DNA from: Pseudoalteromonas luteoviolacea NCIMB 1944
GTDB lineage: Bacteria; Pseudomonadota; Gammaproteobacteria; Enterobacterales; Alteromonadaceae
DNA length: 64,000 nucleotides
NCBI RefSeq assembly: GCF_001625565.1
Contig: NZ_AUXS01000075.1
Location: forward strand, 434,001 to 498,000
Reading direction: 5' to 3'
A program made the position numbers and the translations under genes. The notes beneath the pieces are model-generated. The model saw only the letters and a program-made list of their open reading frames with translations. It was not told the origin of the DNA and ran no database searches. Shown one piece after another: positions 54,514 to 63,367 of this stretch; the first letter of the stretch is position 1; each line of letters starts with the position of its first letter.

Positions 54514-55080
54514 TTAATTAGGCAATGAGAAAAATTCTAACATGAGCTTAAAGTGACCAGAGCCGAAATATTCGCTTGATATGATCTTCCCGTGGCCACT
54601 TACACAATCCCCTTCAAAAGAGTGCACAAGCTCACCTTCCATAACAACTTGCCGACTATTTTTAGCCCAGTAAATACGGATCCCCTGTTTAGTGCCTCTA
54701 AAGGTATCAAAGTAGTCATTGAATTCACGCTCTTTGCCTTTTAAAGGATTAAGTTCAAAGTCTACGTCTTCACTCAAATCTTGCCCATATGAGCTAAACA
54801 CCGCAAGCTGAAACGTATCATTGATAATAGTGTCAAAATCCCACCATGGTTTATCTGATGCGCTGAGCTCAGGGCTTGCGGCCAACAATTGCACTTCAAA
54901 GTTCAATGGCTTCGGTTCGAGCTCTTTTGATTTGTGTTGGTTGTAGATTCGCTCAACTATTGCGATTTCCTGTGGAGAAAGAGCACGCTCTTCTTCATGC
55001 TCAAACTCCGTAATTGATTTTGCAATGAGGTGATCTTCAAGCGACTCTAATACCTTGTCTGTGATCTTAACCTTATTCAT
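54514..55080 (-). CDS. Unknown protein co-encoded with an ECF-like sigma factor
   Basis: I do not recognise this 188-residue protein. It is acidic and has no signal peptide or membrane helix. A helical N-terminal half (EHEEERALSPQEIAIVERIYNQ) precedes a beta-rich C-terminal half (TKQGIRIYWAKNSRQVVMEG; GHGKIISSEYFGSGHFK). Its start codon overlaps the end of the upstream sigma-factor gene by 4 bases, which implies translational coupling. That makes a direct partner of the sigma factor, such as an anti-sigma protein or effector, a reasonable but unproven guess. Confidence 0.8.
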   Translation of the reverse strand: MNKVKITDKVLESLEDHLIAKSITEFEHEEERALSPQEIAIVERIYNQHKSKELEPKPLNFEVQLLAASPELSASDKPWWDFDTIINDTFQLAVFSSYGQDLSEDVDFELNPLKGKEREFNDYFDTFRGTKQGIRIYWAKNSRQVVMEGELVHSFEGDCVSGHGKIISSEYFGSGHFKLMLEFFSLPN

Positions 55081-55838
55081 ACTGATATTGTCTCGTTTAA
55101 TTTATTGCTGTGAGTGAGAAAGTATATGTCGAAGTCTGTCTGTGGGTTGTTACCTATCTCTAGGCTTAAACCTGACTCTTCAACACGTTTAGATAATTTA
55201 TTTACAAACCTTGATATGTAGGTGATTGCAGCGTTGCCTTTAAAGCCATGACGTTCACCAAGCTGTTTTTGCGTAAGCGCATTCTGTCGAAAAGACAGCG
55301 TAAAAAAGTCGTAAAAAAGGGCTTGCTTCTGTTTGTCTTCTTCTTGGGCTATGGTTTCTAGTAGTAAATTGATAAACAACCGTGCATTTCTATCCATTTT
55401 TGCAACCTGATCTGGCGAGGGCTGATCGCTTGGCATTAGCTCATAAATATTATTTGAGCCATCAGAGCTATTATTACTTTCATAAAGGTGGACGATTTGC
55501 ACCGAGCGCCCCTCATCAGGTGATTTAGCTTGCTCTGATGCCGACTTCCGTCGATAGGTTACATTGCTACCCATATCGAGATAGACGCTTTCAAAGGCTT
55601 TATATGTATAAGCTTTTAAGACATGGTTAAAGTCAGTTTGTGCATTGAGCTTTTGAGTGTCTTTATCCGGCTCAATCTCATTACTGGCTTCTTGTTTAGT
55701 TGCTTTAATCACTTTTAACAATGTCTCTTGAATAAGTGCTTCGGTGTCGATTCTGTGATCAGTTATCGATTTTTTCCGAAGTAAAAACTTAATAAATTTA
55801 TACGCTTCTTGTACGGCTTGTTTGTTGTCAAACCACAT
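55077..55838 (-). CDS. ECF-like RNA polymerase sigma factor
   Basis: A 253-residue protein with sigma-70-like regions 2 and 4 joined by a long polar linker. The N-terminal helices around DTEALIQETLLKVIKA resemble region 2. The C-terminal part, LTQKQLGERHGFKGNAAITY followed by ISRFVNKLSKRV, resembles the region 4 helix-turn-helix. The match is distant and was made by eye. ATG 55838 has a purine-rich AAGGGGG 5-10 bases upstream. It lies 161 bases after the protease/STAND gene and overlaps the next gene by 4 bases, so all three may form an operon with the sigma factor as output or regulator. Confidence 0.75.
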   Translation of the reverse strand: MWFDNKQAVQEAYKFIKFLLRKKSITDHRIDTEALIQETLLKVIKATKQEASNEIEPDKDTQKLNAQTDFNHVLKAYTYKAFESVYLDMGSNVTYRRKSASEQAKSPDEGRSVQIVHLYESNNSSDGSNNIYELMPSDQPSPDQVAKMDRNARLFINLLLETIAQEEDKQKQALFYDFFTLSFRQNALTQKQLGERHGFKGNAAITYISRFVNKLSKRVEESGLSLEIGNNPQTDFDIYFLTHSNKLNETISV

Positions 55839-55999
55839 CCATACCCCCTTTCAATTGTTGTTGTATCCCTTTCATCATTCATTTTCTATTACTCTATTAG
55901 GAATAGCCTGACTGCTGATTGCGGTATAACAACTTTTCCATAAGTTTCAGCATATTGTGTTTGTTTTCCTAATTGATGTTATCAAGGGTTGTTGCCATT

Positions 56000-58900
56000 T
56001 TAGTTACACTTTAATAATTCTATATAATGTTCAAACTTATTTTTTGCTTTTTGCCACTGAATACTGGTATGTGACGACAAGAATTTATCTGACAGTTCAT
56101 TACCTTTGATAAAGTAGTCACACGCATTGTCAATTTCACCGACCTCAGAAGCGATGTAGCCTAGGTTAAACAGCTTTTTCCTGTAGCTGACTTGGTAATT
56201 TTCATTGTCTGGATGAACTTGCGTTAAACGAAGTGCAAATGCTCTCGCTTTTTCTAAATGACTTTGTGCTGACTTTTTGTCGCCGAGATTGTAAAGGTGT
56301 ATTGCTACTTTCGAGTGTGCGCCTTGTAAGAGGCTGACAAAGTCTAGGTTGTCTTCATTTTGGCTATAGAGCTTTTGAGCTGCTTTAAGGGCTTTTTCGT
56401 AGTACAGAGTACTTTGCTGTGTTTGATTGGTCTGTGAAAAATAATTTGCATAAGCCATATATAGTTCGATGCTATGTCCTTGCCAATCAATGTTATTCTC
56501 ATTCAATACACGTAGCTTTCTGGTTATATCTAAGCCTTCGAGGAAGTGCGCTTGCGCTTCAACTAGATACCCTTGTGCTAACTTTCTACTGCCCAAACGG
56601 CTTGCCAATAAAAGTTGAGCAACTTGTACATGGACATTATCTGGGTCTTTAATAGAGTAGAGTTTTACTAATTCATCAGCGTGATCATAGTACTTATCGG
56701 CATCTACAAGGTTGCTACTGTTTTCAGCAAGGTTAATGTAAATTCTCAACAGGTTATATTGTGAAACAAGATGATTTGGATCATTCTTAAGCTGCTTTTC
56801 AAGGGCTGTTTTCGCGCGCAATAGCCAATCGCTGGCTTGCTGCTCCGAAGGCTCGGTCTTTGCGAGGTTTCTGAAAGTGTTGACTCTGAGTACGTTAAAA
56901 GCTTGCTCGAGACTTTGTGTTGGCACTTGCGTATCGAGTAGTTGCAAGGTTTCATTATATTTTTGAGCAGCTAGCTGCAGGTCGCCGTCCCACAACGCCA
57001 TAAATGCGAGCTGTGAAATTATCTTCGCTTTGGCAAGTGCCAATGATGGATCTGCTGGAAGTAGTTCAGTTTGTTGTAGTGCACGGTCTAAATACTGTTT
57101 GGCTTCGTCATTCCTACCTTGTTTTATTAATAGGACACCAAACTCATAATTGAACGACATTGCGATTTGCAGCTCTTTAGGATCGTCATTTCCAATTTGC
57201 GCTATTTTGCTTTCTAACTTTGTTAAGGTCTCAGTGAGTTCGCCGATATGCGTCGAGTCATCTTGGCGTAGAATCTTTACTTTTATTAGTAATAACCTGA
57301 GTTTATCGATATCTTCTAACGGGATATCATCAACGCTTGATACCAGCTTCGATATGTGGTTGTTTAAGTATTTACGTTGAAAAGTGGGTAAGTACTGCGC
57401 CAGTATCGGTTCGATTGCATCTATATTTAGTAGTACGTTGTCTTTTAAATGAGTGAGTGCTTGCGTTGTTTTGGCCTGCTCGGCAACAACAAGCTGTTTT
57501 TGATAATAAGCAAAAGAAGCGGTACTCAGGGCACAGACAAATAAAATACTGGTGGTAAATAAACGTCTTTTTTGTGCTTTGTTTTGTGTTTCAAGCACCG
57601 TTTGGTAAAAGCTCTGTGAGGCGAGAATATAGTTTTTAACCGCCTGTAGGCTGATGGTACCAGGTTGGCTTAAGTACTTTGTGCCATCTTGTAGCTCATG
57701 TTTGCCCAGCGTGAAGTTGTTTTGTTCATCGGGTTGTGCAGCATAGTTCTTCCACTGTTTGTATTTTGCCTCAACACCATGAAACCACTGTAGGTATTCC
57801 TTTCTGGCACTTAACCAGATAAAAAAGCGCGGCCAAATCTGTTGATCTAAGGAGAGTTCTTCCGCAATTGTAATTAGGCAATCGTGAGTTAACTTAACAT
57901 AGGGAGGTAATTTATGAACTTGATGGCGGATAACAAGTTGTTTTTCAATGAGGGCATTCACCAATTCTAACAATTGCGGATTTTCTTTTTCTAGCGCCAG
58001 AAAGTCAACGTGCTTCGAATAGCATGTACCATTGATATTGACCCCAATAAAGAGTTCGAAAAACTGCTCTGTTAGCGGCTCAAACTGCCCCAATATAAAC
58101 TCAGCTTGTCGATAGATAACCCCAGTTAGTTTGTTAAGTTGGTTATATTGAGAGAAGGTTAAGACTTTGGGTTGATCGCTGTCTATGGCCAGCGCATGCA
58201 TCTGTGCCAATAGATACTCGACCGCCGGCAACGCATGAGAAAGTTTGAGGGCCTCAGTTTGGATAGTTTGGGCAAGCCCTTCTTCTAGTTCAATGCCCAG
58301 CGCAATCGCTTGGTTGTTGATGATTTTTAACCAGTCTTCGGCAGTTAAACTATGTGGTACATAAAAGTCCCTGCCGATCATATCAGTATTGTGTAAGTAC
58401 TCGCTGCGAATGCTCGTGATCACTGATATGGGGGTGTGCTCACCTAATAATGATAGGCTGTGTAACAAGCGGTTATTTGGTTCAATTTCAAAAATTTCTT
58501 CGAATTGATCAATATACCAAATGTAGGTTGTTTTATGTGCGGTAAGGTGCAGCGAAAGCTCGTCTAGGTAGGTTGTGTTTAACTTCAGCAGTTCTTCAAC
58601 AAACTGTTCAACGCTGATTGACATTGTTTGTAAAACAGTTTCAAAACCCGCATCACCAGACTTGATGAAATGCGTCAACAGTGCCGCGCTACTTTCAAAG
58701 TCTTTTGGTAAGCCAATTTGCCACTTTACATTGCCTGTTTGCTTTGCAACGGCAGGAAGCAACCCGGCTTTAATTAAGCTAGATTTACCGCTGCCGGATA
58801 CGCCATGTACCTTGATTAAACTAGGTCGTTCGTCGAGTAGTGTCAGTAAATCTGAAGTCAGTTTGTCGCGACCAAAAAAATAGTATGCATCATGAGGCTC

Positions 58901-59557
58901 GAAGCTACGCAAGCCTTTAAAAGTCAACGACCCTGATTGCTGTGTACCATCGTACTCATCGCCCAACAGTGTTTGAAGCGCTTCATTAATGTGCTCTATT
59001 GGACATAATTGGCCGCCAAGTAGCTCAACTTCATGAACAAGGCTGTGGTCAATTTCGCCATGATTCGGTGCAGGGTAAAAAATAACAAATGGGCCACTGT
59101 GACGGTGTGTCATTGCGTATAACGCACCTTCAATTTTGTTGTTTATATGCCCTATGCTGTGCACATTACCACTGGGGGACACTTCCCCTGTTGCGAAACA
59201 AGTGGAGGTAAGTTGAGTGTTTTTTCCCAAATGTTTGCGATAAGCCAGTGCACAACTGAGTGCATACCCCAGACCGACGCTAGTACTGTCCTCTTGTAAA
59301 TTAACAGTTTCTTGATTGCTGGTGACCAAATCGAGCTCGATGAAAAATTGGCTTTGCTGCCTATCGAGCGGATTGAGGGACATGAAAGCGGCTTCAGCAG
59401 CCATGGCAAAATAATTTCGCTGTTCTTTGAACTTGTAGCCTAAGGCGAGTATCAAATCGTTGGCAAATTTGACTTTTACTTTTTGGCGATCTTTTGGTTT
59501 TATAAATCTGAATTTAGGGCTGTATGTATAGCGTTTATCAGATAGAAGAATGTGCAT
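56000..59557 (-). CDS. Lon-like protease-nSTAND ATPase-TPR membrane protein
   Basis: A 1185-residue multidomain protein, counted from ATG 59557 (an in-frame codon at 59602 adds 15 residues without support). Residues about 30-200 resemble the Lon (S16) protease domain. The catalytic Ser is Ser93 in EDSTSVGLGYALS and Lys141 in GHINNKIEGA, with TGEVSPSGNVHSIGHI matching the Lon core. Next is FFGRDKL and a STAND-type NTPase with Walker A GVSGSGKSS (252-260) and Walker B WYIDQFEEIFE. One membrane helix lies near 663-683 (SILFVCALSTASFAYY). The C-terminal about 450 residues are TPR-like helical repeats. A membrane-anchored sensor that switches on a protease is the natural reading. It is encoded just upstream of a sigma factor and a coupled unknown protein. 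There is no AAA domain of true Lon. Confidence 0.88.
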   Translation of the reverse strand: MHILLSDKRYTYSPKFRFIKPKDRQKVKVKFANDLILALGYKFKEQRNYFAMAAEAAFMSLNPLDRQQSQFFIELDLVTSNQETVNLQEDSTSVGLGYALSCALAYRKHLGKNTQLTSTCFATGEVSPSGNVHSIGHINNKIEGALYAMTHRHSGPFVIFYPAPNHGEIDHSLVHEVELLGGQLCPIEHINEALQTLLGDEYDGTQQSGSLTFKGLRSFEPHDAYYFFGRDKLTSDLLTLLDERPSLIKVHGVSGSGKSSLIKAGLLPAVAKQTGNVKWQIGLPKDFESSAALLTHFIKSGDAGFETVLQTMSISVEQFVEELLKLNTTYLDELSLHLTAHKTTYIWYIDQFEEIFEIEPNNRLLHSLSLLGEHTPISVITSIRSEYLHNTDMIGRDFYVPHSLTAEDWLKIINNQAIALGIELEEGLAQTIQTEALKLSHALPAVEYLLAQMHALAIDSDQPKVLTFSQYNQLNKLTGVIYRQAEFILGQFEPLTEQFFELFIGVNINGTCYSKHVDFLALEKENPQLLELVNALIEKQLVIRHQVHKLPPYVKLTHDCLITIAEELSLDQQIWPRFFIWLSARKEYLQWFHGVEAKYKQWKNYAAQPDEQNNFTLGKHELQDGTKYLSQPGTISLQAVKNYILASQSFYQTVLETQNKAQKRRLFTTSILFVCALSTASFAYYQKQLVVAEQAKTTQALTHLKDNVLLNIDAIEPILAQYLPTFQRKYLNNHISKLVSSVDDIPLEDIDKLRLLLIKVKILRQDDSTHIGELTETLTKLESKIAQIGNDDPKELQIAMSFNYEFGVLLIKQGRNDEAKQYLDRALQQTELLPADPSLALAKAKIISQLAFMALWDGDLQLAAQKYNETLQLLDTQVPTQSLEQAFNVLRVNTFRNLAKTEPSEQQASDWLLRAKTALEKQLKNDPNHLVSQYNLLRIYINLAENSSNLVDADKYYDHADELVKLYSIKDPDNVHVQVAQLLLASRLGSRKLAQGYLVEAQAHFLEGLDITRKLRVLNENNIDWQGHSIELYMAYANYFSQTNQTQQSTLYYEKALKAAQKLYSQNEDNLDFVSLLQGAHSKVAIHLYNLGDKKSAQSHLEKARAFALRLTQVHPDNENYQVSYRKKLFNLGYIASEVGEIDNACDYFIKGNELSDKFLSSHTSIQWQKAKNKFEHYIELLKCN

Positions 59558-60285
59558 TATTATTAGCTCTTTATAGTAAATCGTTGATCGCACGATCATC
59601 AATATTTTCAGTTATTGCTTACCTATCGTGTCAAGCACGCTCACAATGTCATGGTCTACGCCGCTGTCCCTATTAAAACGTTAAATCACAGTAAAAAATA
59701 ACAATTGCGATAAAAAAATCCTTACACCTGCTAAGGGTACAAGTCTAATGAATATTATTCATATTTACGAAACTTTTTGATTTGCTTTACACGACTTTTT
59801 CGAAAACGTTAATACCCTACGTATAAATTAAGTTCGCTTACTATGAATTTTTTAATAAATCTACTTTTTTTTAAATTTTATGAGTTTTTTGTGGTTCATT
59901 TTGTTATTTTTTAATCAAATAGGCGTTTAAATTGAAAAGGAGCCTGTTTTCTGTTCAAGATCTGGCTTTGGAATTGGGTAAAAAACTGGTATAAGTGAAG
60001 TAGGACAGATTGATTTTTACGCGTAATTTATCCATTTTTGTGAAAGATCTTGAATAGGTATATCTCGAATTTAACAATTATCTTAAATGTAAGCAAAAGG
60101 AAGCACTGTTACAAAATAGGTAATGGCTTAGCTTAACTTTAAGTGATTGGATATATGTACGTGTGAGAAGTTATGTTGCATTAAAGGACGTGTTCGCATC
60201 GTGGAAATGTAAAAGTTAAATTCAGTATTAACAATGGGTTAGGGAAAATATAAAAAATATAAATATCGCTTAGCTAGGAGTTAGT
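59558..60285. other. Long divergent intergenic region
   Basis: 728 AT-rich bases without a gene separate the protease/STAND gene from the divergent subtilase gene. Seen in it: the palindrome at 59584-59597; a TTGACA on the - strand (59628-59633) without a convincing -10; and the ribosome site AGGAG before 60286. The rest shows nothing I can name. Confidence 0.6.
59584..59597. promoter_or_regulatory. Palindrome upstream of the protease/STAND gene
   Basis: TGATCGCACGATCA has 6-bp arms around CA, 27-40 bases before the start codon. Its position in the leader or promoter suits an operator; the regulator is unknown. Confidence 0.35.
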
Positions 60286-62160
60286 ATGGGTTTTTTTAAT
60301 AGAAGTGCAGTTTTTGCGAGTGTGTTGGTTGGTTTGGGGCTCTGTGCGAGCACACACGCATCAAATAATGACAGCGCATATCTGGTACAATACAAGCACG
60401 GGCAGCTCTCTCAAAACGTTCTTGGCTCTTTAAAGGTAATTGGCCAAAGTGGTGAAAAACTCATAGCTCAGGGGGTATTATCACAGCAACAGGTGAGTGA
60501 GATAATTCAGTTAGACGGAGTATCAATTGAAGCTGATTACGGCTTATCTCTCAGTAGTAATTCTCTAGATTATTATAAAGCGACTGCAAATAGTCTCGAT
60601 GTGCTGGCACACAGTGAGCTGGAGCCATATTGGTTACGAGCGACATCAATAAGTAAACTACCTTCGGCATCCAACGACATCTCTGTTTGTGTTATTGATT
60701 CTGGTGTAGATAGCAGTCACCCAGACTTGCCAGCCAATATTCATGGTTATCATAGTGTATATGCAGGCTTTTGGGATCAAGATGCACTGAGCCATGGGAC
60801 ACATATGGCAGGGATCATTGCCGCACAAAATAATGGTATCGGTGTAAAGGGCGCACTGAGCGAGGGGGGAGCTAGCTTACAAGTCCATAAGTTGATCAAA
60901 ACCGCCAATGGAAGAAACTCAGCTATTTGGGGTGGGAATCTAATCGAAGCCATTGAAGTGTGTGCAAATTCAGGTGCTAAGGTCATCAATATGTCGTTAA
61001 GTGGTGAGCAGTTCTCACCGATGACCATGTCCGTCATTGATCGGCTTGCTTACGATCGTGGTCTTATTTTTGTAGCGGCAGCAGGAAATCACGGCTCAAG
61101 AGAGAAGAAGCTGCAAGGTCAGTACAACGATGCACTGCATTACCCGGCTTCATATCACAATGTGTTGTCGATAGGCGCTTTGGAAACGGATGGCAATATT
61201 GCGGCTTTTTCACCAACCAATCCAAATATTGATTTTGTAGCCCCTGGCAGCAAAATACTTTCAACGGCGAATCGCAGCCATTATGCGGTGCAAGATGTGG
61301 TTATTCAACACAGTGGTGCAGTATCAGATGCGTTAAAGTATACGCAGATCGACGTGGGTCTGAGCAGCTATTCGATGCAAACTTCGCTCCCTCAGCAATG
61401 TGTATATACGCTAACAGCAGAAGATGTTCAGCAGCAAATGACCGAGCGCACCCTGTCTTATCAAACGCGTCAGAGTTTAAGCAGTGCGCAAACGAACTGT
61501 ATTGCGGAAGGTGGTAAAGTATTGCTGATTAACTACCCTCAACATCCAAATGGACGTTTAAGAGGAATTGATTACTATACTGAATTCCCAACATTACTGG
61601 TACATCAGTGGCCAGTGGTCACTGATAGCTCAAATATGTCTGTGGCTATCAGAAGCTATCATAGTGACTATGTTGTGGGAGCCGGTACATCGCAAGCAAC
61701 GGCAATTATTTCCGGAGGTATCGCGAGGTTGTGGTCCCAAAACCCCAACTGGGATCGAGCGCAAATTATTAATGCGTTAAGATCGACAAGTCATGATTTA
61801 GGTTCTGCTGGTAAAGATAGTGTCTACGGCCATGGTTTACCAAATTTTGCAGAAGCACTTGCCTATTTACAGTCTGGGAAAACACCAGCGTGTCCAATGC
61901 AATGGTATCACAACAAATCCTATGAAGGTGGAGAGCAGGTGACTTATCAAGGCAAGATATATAGTGCTCACTATTGGAACAAAGGGGCCAGTCCAATCTT
62001 AGCGCCCAATATGTGGCGTGAGCAAGGAGAGTGTGATACCACTAATCAAAGCCAATCAGCACCTAGTGACGGCGGTTACAGCATATTAGACTTTTCTGGT
62101 TTAGAGAATGAAAGTTCAACATACAGTTGTAAAGGATTAAGTTTGATGTGTGGTGGCTAA
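60286..62160 (+). CDS. Secreted subtilisin-like serine protease with chitin-binding-like tail
   Basis: A 624-residue S8 protease. The signal peptide is SAVFASVLVGLGLCASTHA. The catalytic triad is Asp138 (CVIDSGVDSSHPDL), His170 (LSHGTHMAGI) and Ser469 (GAGTSQATAII), with oxyanion Asn268 (AAAGNHGS). Between His and Ser lies a large insert (about 340-450) that may be a protease-associated domain. Residues 555-600 resemble a chitin-binding domain type 3: CPMQWYHNKSYEGGEQVTYQ, with further Tyr and Trp. Start ATG 60286 has AGGAG upstream. It is divergent from the protease/STAND gene across 728 bases. Extracellular degradation of protein on chitinous or particulate surfaces is a plausible role. Confidence 0.94.
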   Translation: MGFFNRSAVFASVLVGLGLCASTHASNNDSAYLVQYKHGQLSQNVLGSLKVIGQSGEKLIAQGVLSQQQVSEIIQLDGVSIEADYGLSLSSNSLDYYKATANSLDVLAHSELEPYWLRATSISKLPSASNDISVCVIDSGVDSSHPDLPANIHGYHSVYAGFWDQDALSHGTHMAGIIAAQNNGIGVKGALSEGGASLQVHKLIKTANGRNSAIWGGNLIEAIEVCANSGAKVINMSLSGEQFSPMTMSVIDRLAYDRGLIFVAAAGNHGSREKKLQGQYNDALHYPASYHNVLSIGALETDGNIAAFSPTNPNIDFVAPGSKILSTANRSHYAVQDVVIQHSGAVSDALKYTQIDVGLSSYSMQTSLPQQCVYTLTAEDVQQQMTERTLSYQTRQSLSSAQTNCIAEGGKVLLINYPQHPNGRLRGIDYYTEFPTLLVHQWPVVTDSSNMSVAIRSYHSDYVVGAGTSQATAIISGGIARLWSQNPNWDRAQIINALRSTSHDLGSAGKDSVYGHGLPNFAEALAYLQSGKTPACPMQWYHNKSYEGGEQVTYQGKIYSAHYWNKGASPILAPNMWREQGECDTTNQSQSAPSDGGYSILDFSGLENESSTYSCKGLSLMCGG

Positions 62161-62166
62161 ACTCAC

Positions 62167-62200
62167 AATACAATAAGGGTCTGATGACCCTTATTGTATT
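62167..62200. terminator. 15-bp perfect inverted repeat between converging genes
   Basis: AATACAATAAGGGTC and GACCCTTATTGTATT surround TGAT. The AT-rich outer and GC-rich inner stem suit a bidirectional terminator for the subtilase and the lipoprotein gene. Confidence 0.85.
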
Positions 62201-62233
62201 TGTAAAGCAATCTCTATTCGGTGTGGTGCTTTT

Positions 62234-63307
62234 TTAAGAATGACCTTCTAGTAGCCACACATAAACAACTGGAAAACCATTTTTATACTGAACTTGCAAA
62301 TCTAGTAGCTGCCCACTAACAACTTGCTTAATATCAAATTGGGTATCACTGAGAAAAAACCGTCCATCTTGATTAAGTAGCGTGCTGGTTGCCGAGACCG
62401 TGATCCCTTTGTTTTTAGCAAGTTCAACCAATGCATCACGGATGGCGTACTTTATCGCGCTGCTTATCAGGTTATCTGGCGCTATAGTCCCATCTTCTCC
62501 GAAATTGCCCATAACAACGCTTCTTCCCTGATATTGGTGAATCTCTCGCCATGATTGACGAGTAACCTTCTCCTGCTGATGGTCGCTCATACGGTAATTT
62601 GCAAACAAGGTTGAGCCGTATTGACAGCTATTGGTCATAATAAGCGGAAGTTGGTAGTCACTGCCGCTGACTTCTCCTTGGCGCGAAAAATGTGTGCGGT
62701 GATGGTCTGGCGAATATGATTCTTCGTAACGCTCTTGCATATTCACACGCGTTTGCGTTAGGTATCCAGCTAGTGCTTGTGCGTTGACTGCTGTCATAGG
62801 CAGTTGTTGATGAGCAAATGCAGTGTAATAGCTGGCTCCAATAACGCTGTTGTCGTCATTACATAACCACTTAGGTTCGCACAAAGTGAACTTGCAGGTT
62901 ATCGCCTCACAGGCTTGCCGCGCTTTAATCGGGTGCGTACTGGCGTAAATGTATAAAGTGTCTGAAGTGATATAGGGATCTGAAAAGTAGATCTCCCTAC
63001 CATTTGCTAAAACAAGGTGCTTTTGTTCTACTGAAAGCGATTCAATTTGATTGTCTAGGTTAGGTAAGCCATGGAAGTTAGCAAGCAGGGCAGCTGCTCG
63101 CTGTCTGCTGGCGACAATGGAACCATGTTTAGTCGCGCTGAAGGGGGCTGCGGTGCCAATGAACCCAATTTGATCTTCAAAAACTGGATTTTGCAGCCAA
63201 CATGGGGCGATTGCTTTCACGGCCGGCTTGCTGTTTGTTTGCGTAGATTGGCATCCCATCAAGGTAACTACGCTGAGACCAATCCAAAACTTAGTATGTG
63301 ATAACAT
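62234..63307 (-). CDS. Uncharacterised lipoprotein
   Basis: A 357-residue protein. Signal peptidase II signal: WIGLSVVTLMGC, lipidated Cys19, followed by a Gln/Ser/Thr linker. The mature part begins PCWLQNPVFEDQIGFIGTA, which recalls LPP20-type lipoproteins, but the match is short. It holds several cysteines (about 150-170) and alternating helix/strand. No family is assigned. It lies 60 bases before the sensor kinase gene end, same strand, so transcription from the kinase could read into it. Confidence 0.8.
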   Translation of the reverse strand: MLSHTKFWIGLSVVTLMGCQSTQTNSKPAVKAIAPCWLQNPVFEDQIGFIGTAAPFSATKHGSIVASRQRAAALLANFHGLPNLDNQIESLSVEQKHLVLANGREIYFSDPYITSDTLYIYASTHPIKARQACEAITCKFTLCEPKWLCNDDNSVIGASYYTAFAHQQLPMTAVNAQALAGYLTQTRVNMQERYEESYSPDHHRTHFSRQGEVSGSDYQLPLIMTNSCQYGSTLFANYRMSDHQQEKVTRQSWREIHQYQGRSVVMGNFGEDGTIAPDNLISSAIKYAIRDALVELAKNKGITVSATSTLLNQDGRFFLSDTQFDIKQVVSGQLLDLQVQYKNGFPVVYVWLLEGHS

Positions 63308-63367
63308 GTTGAAACCTTAGTGAGAAAGCTACCTAAAATCGGTGTTAGTAGCGTAAGTCCTTTTGTA

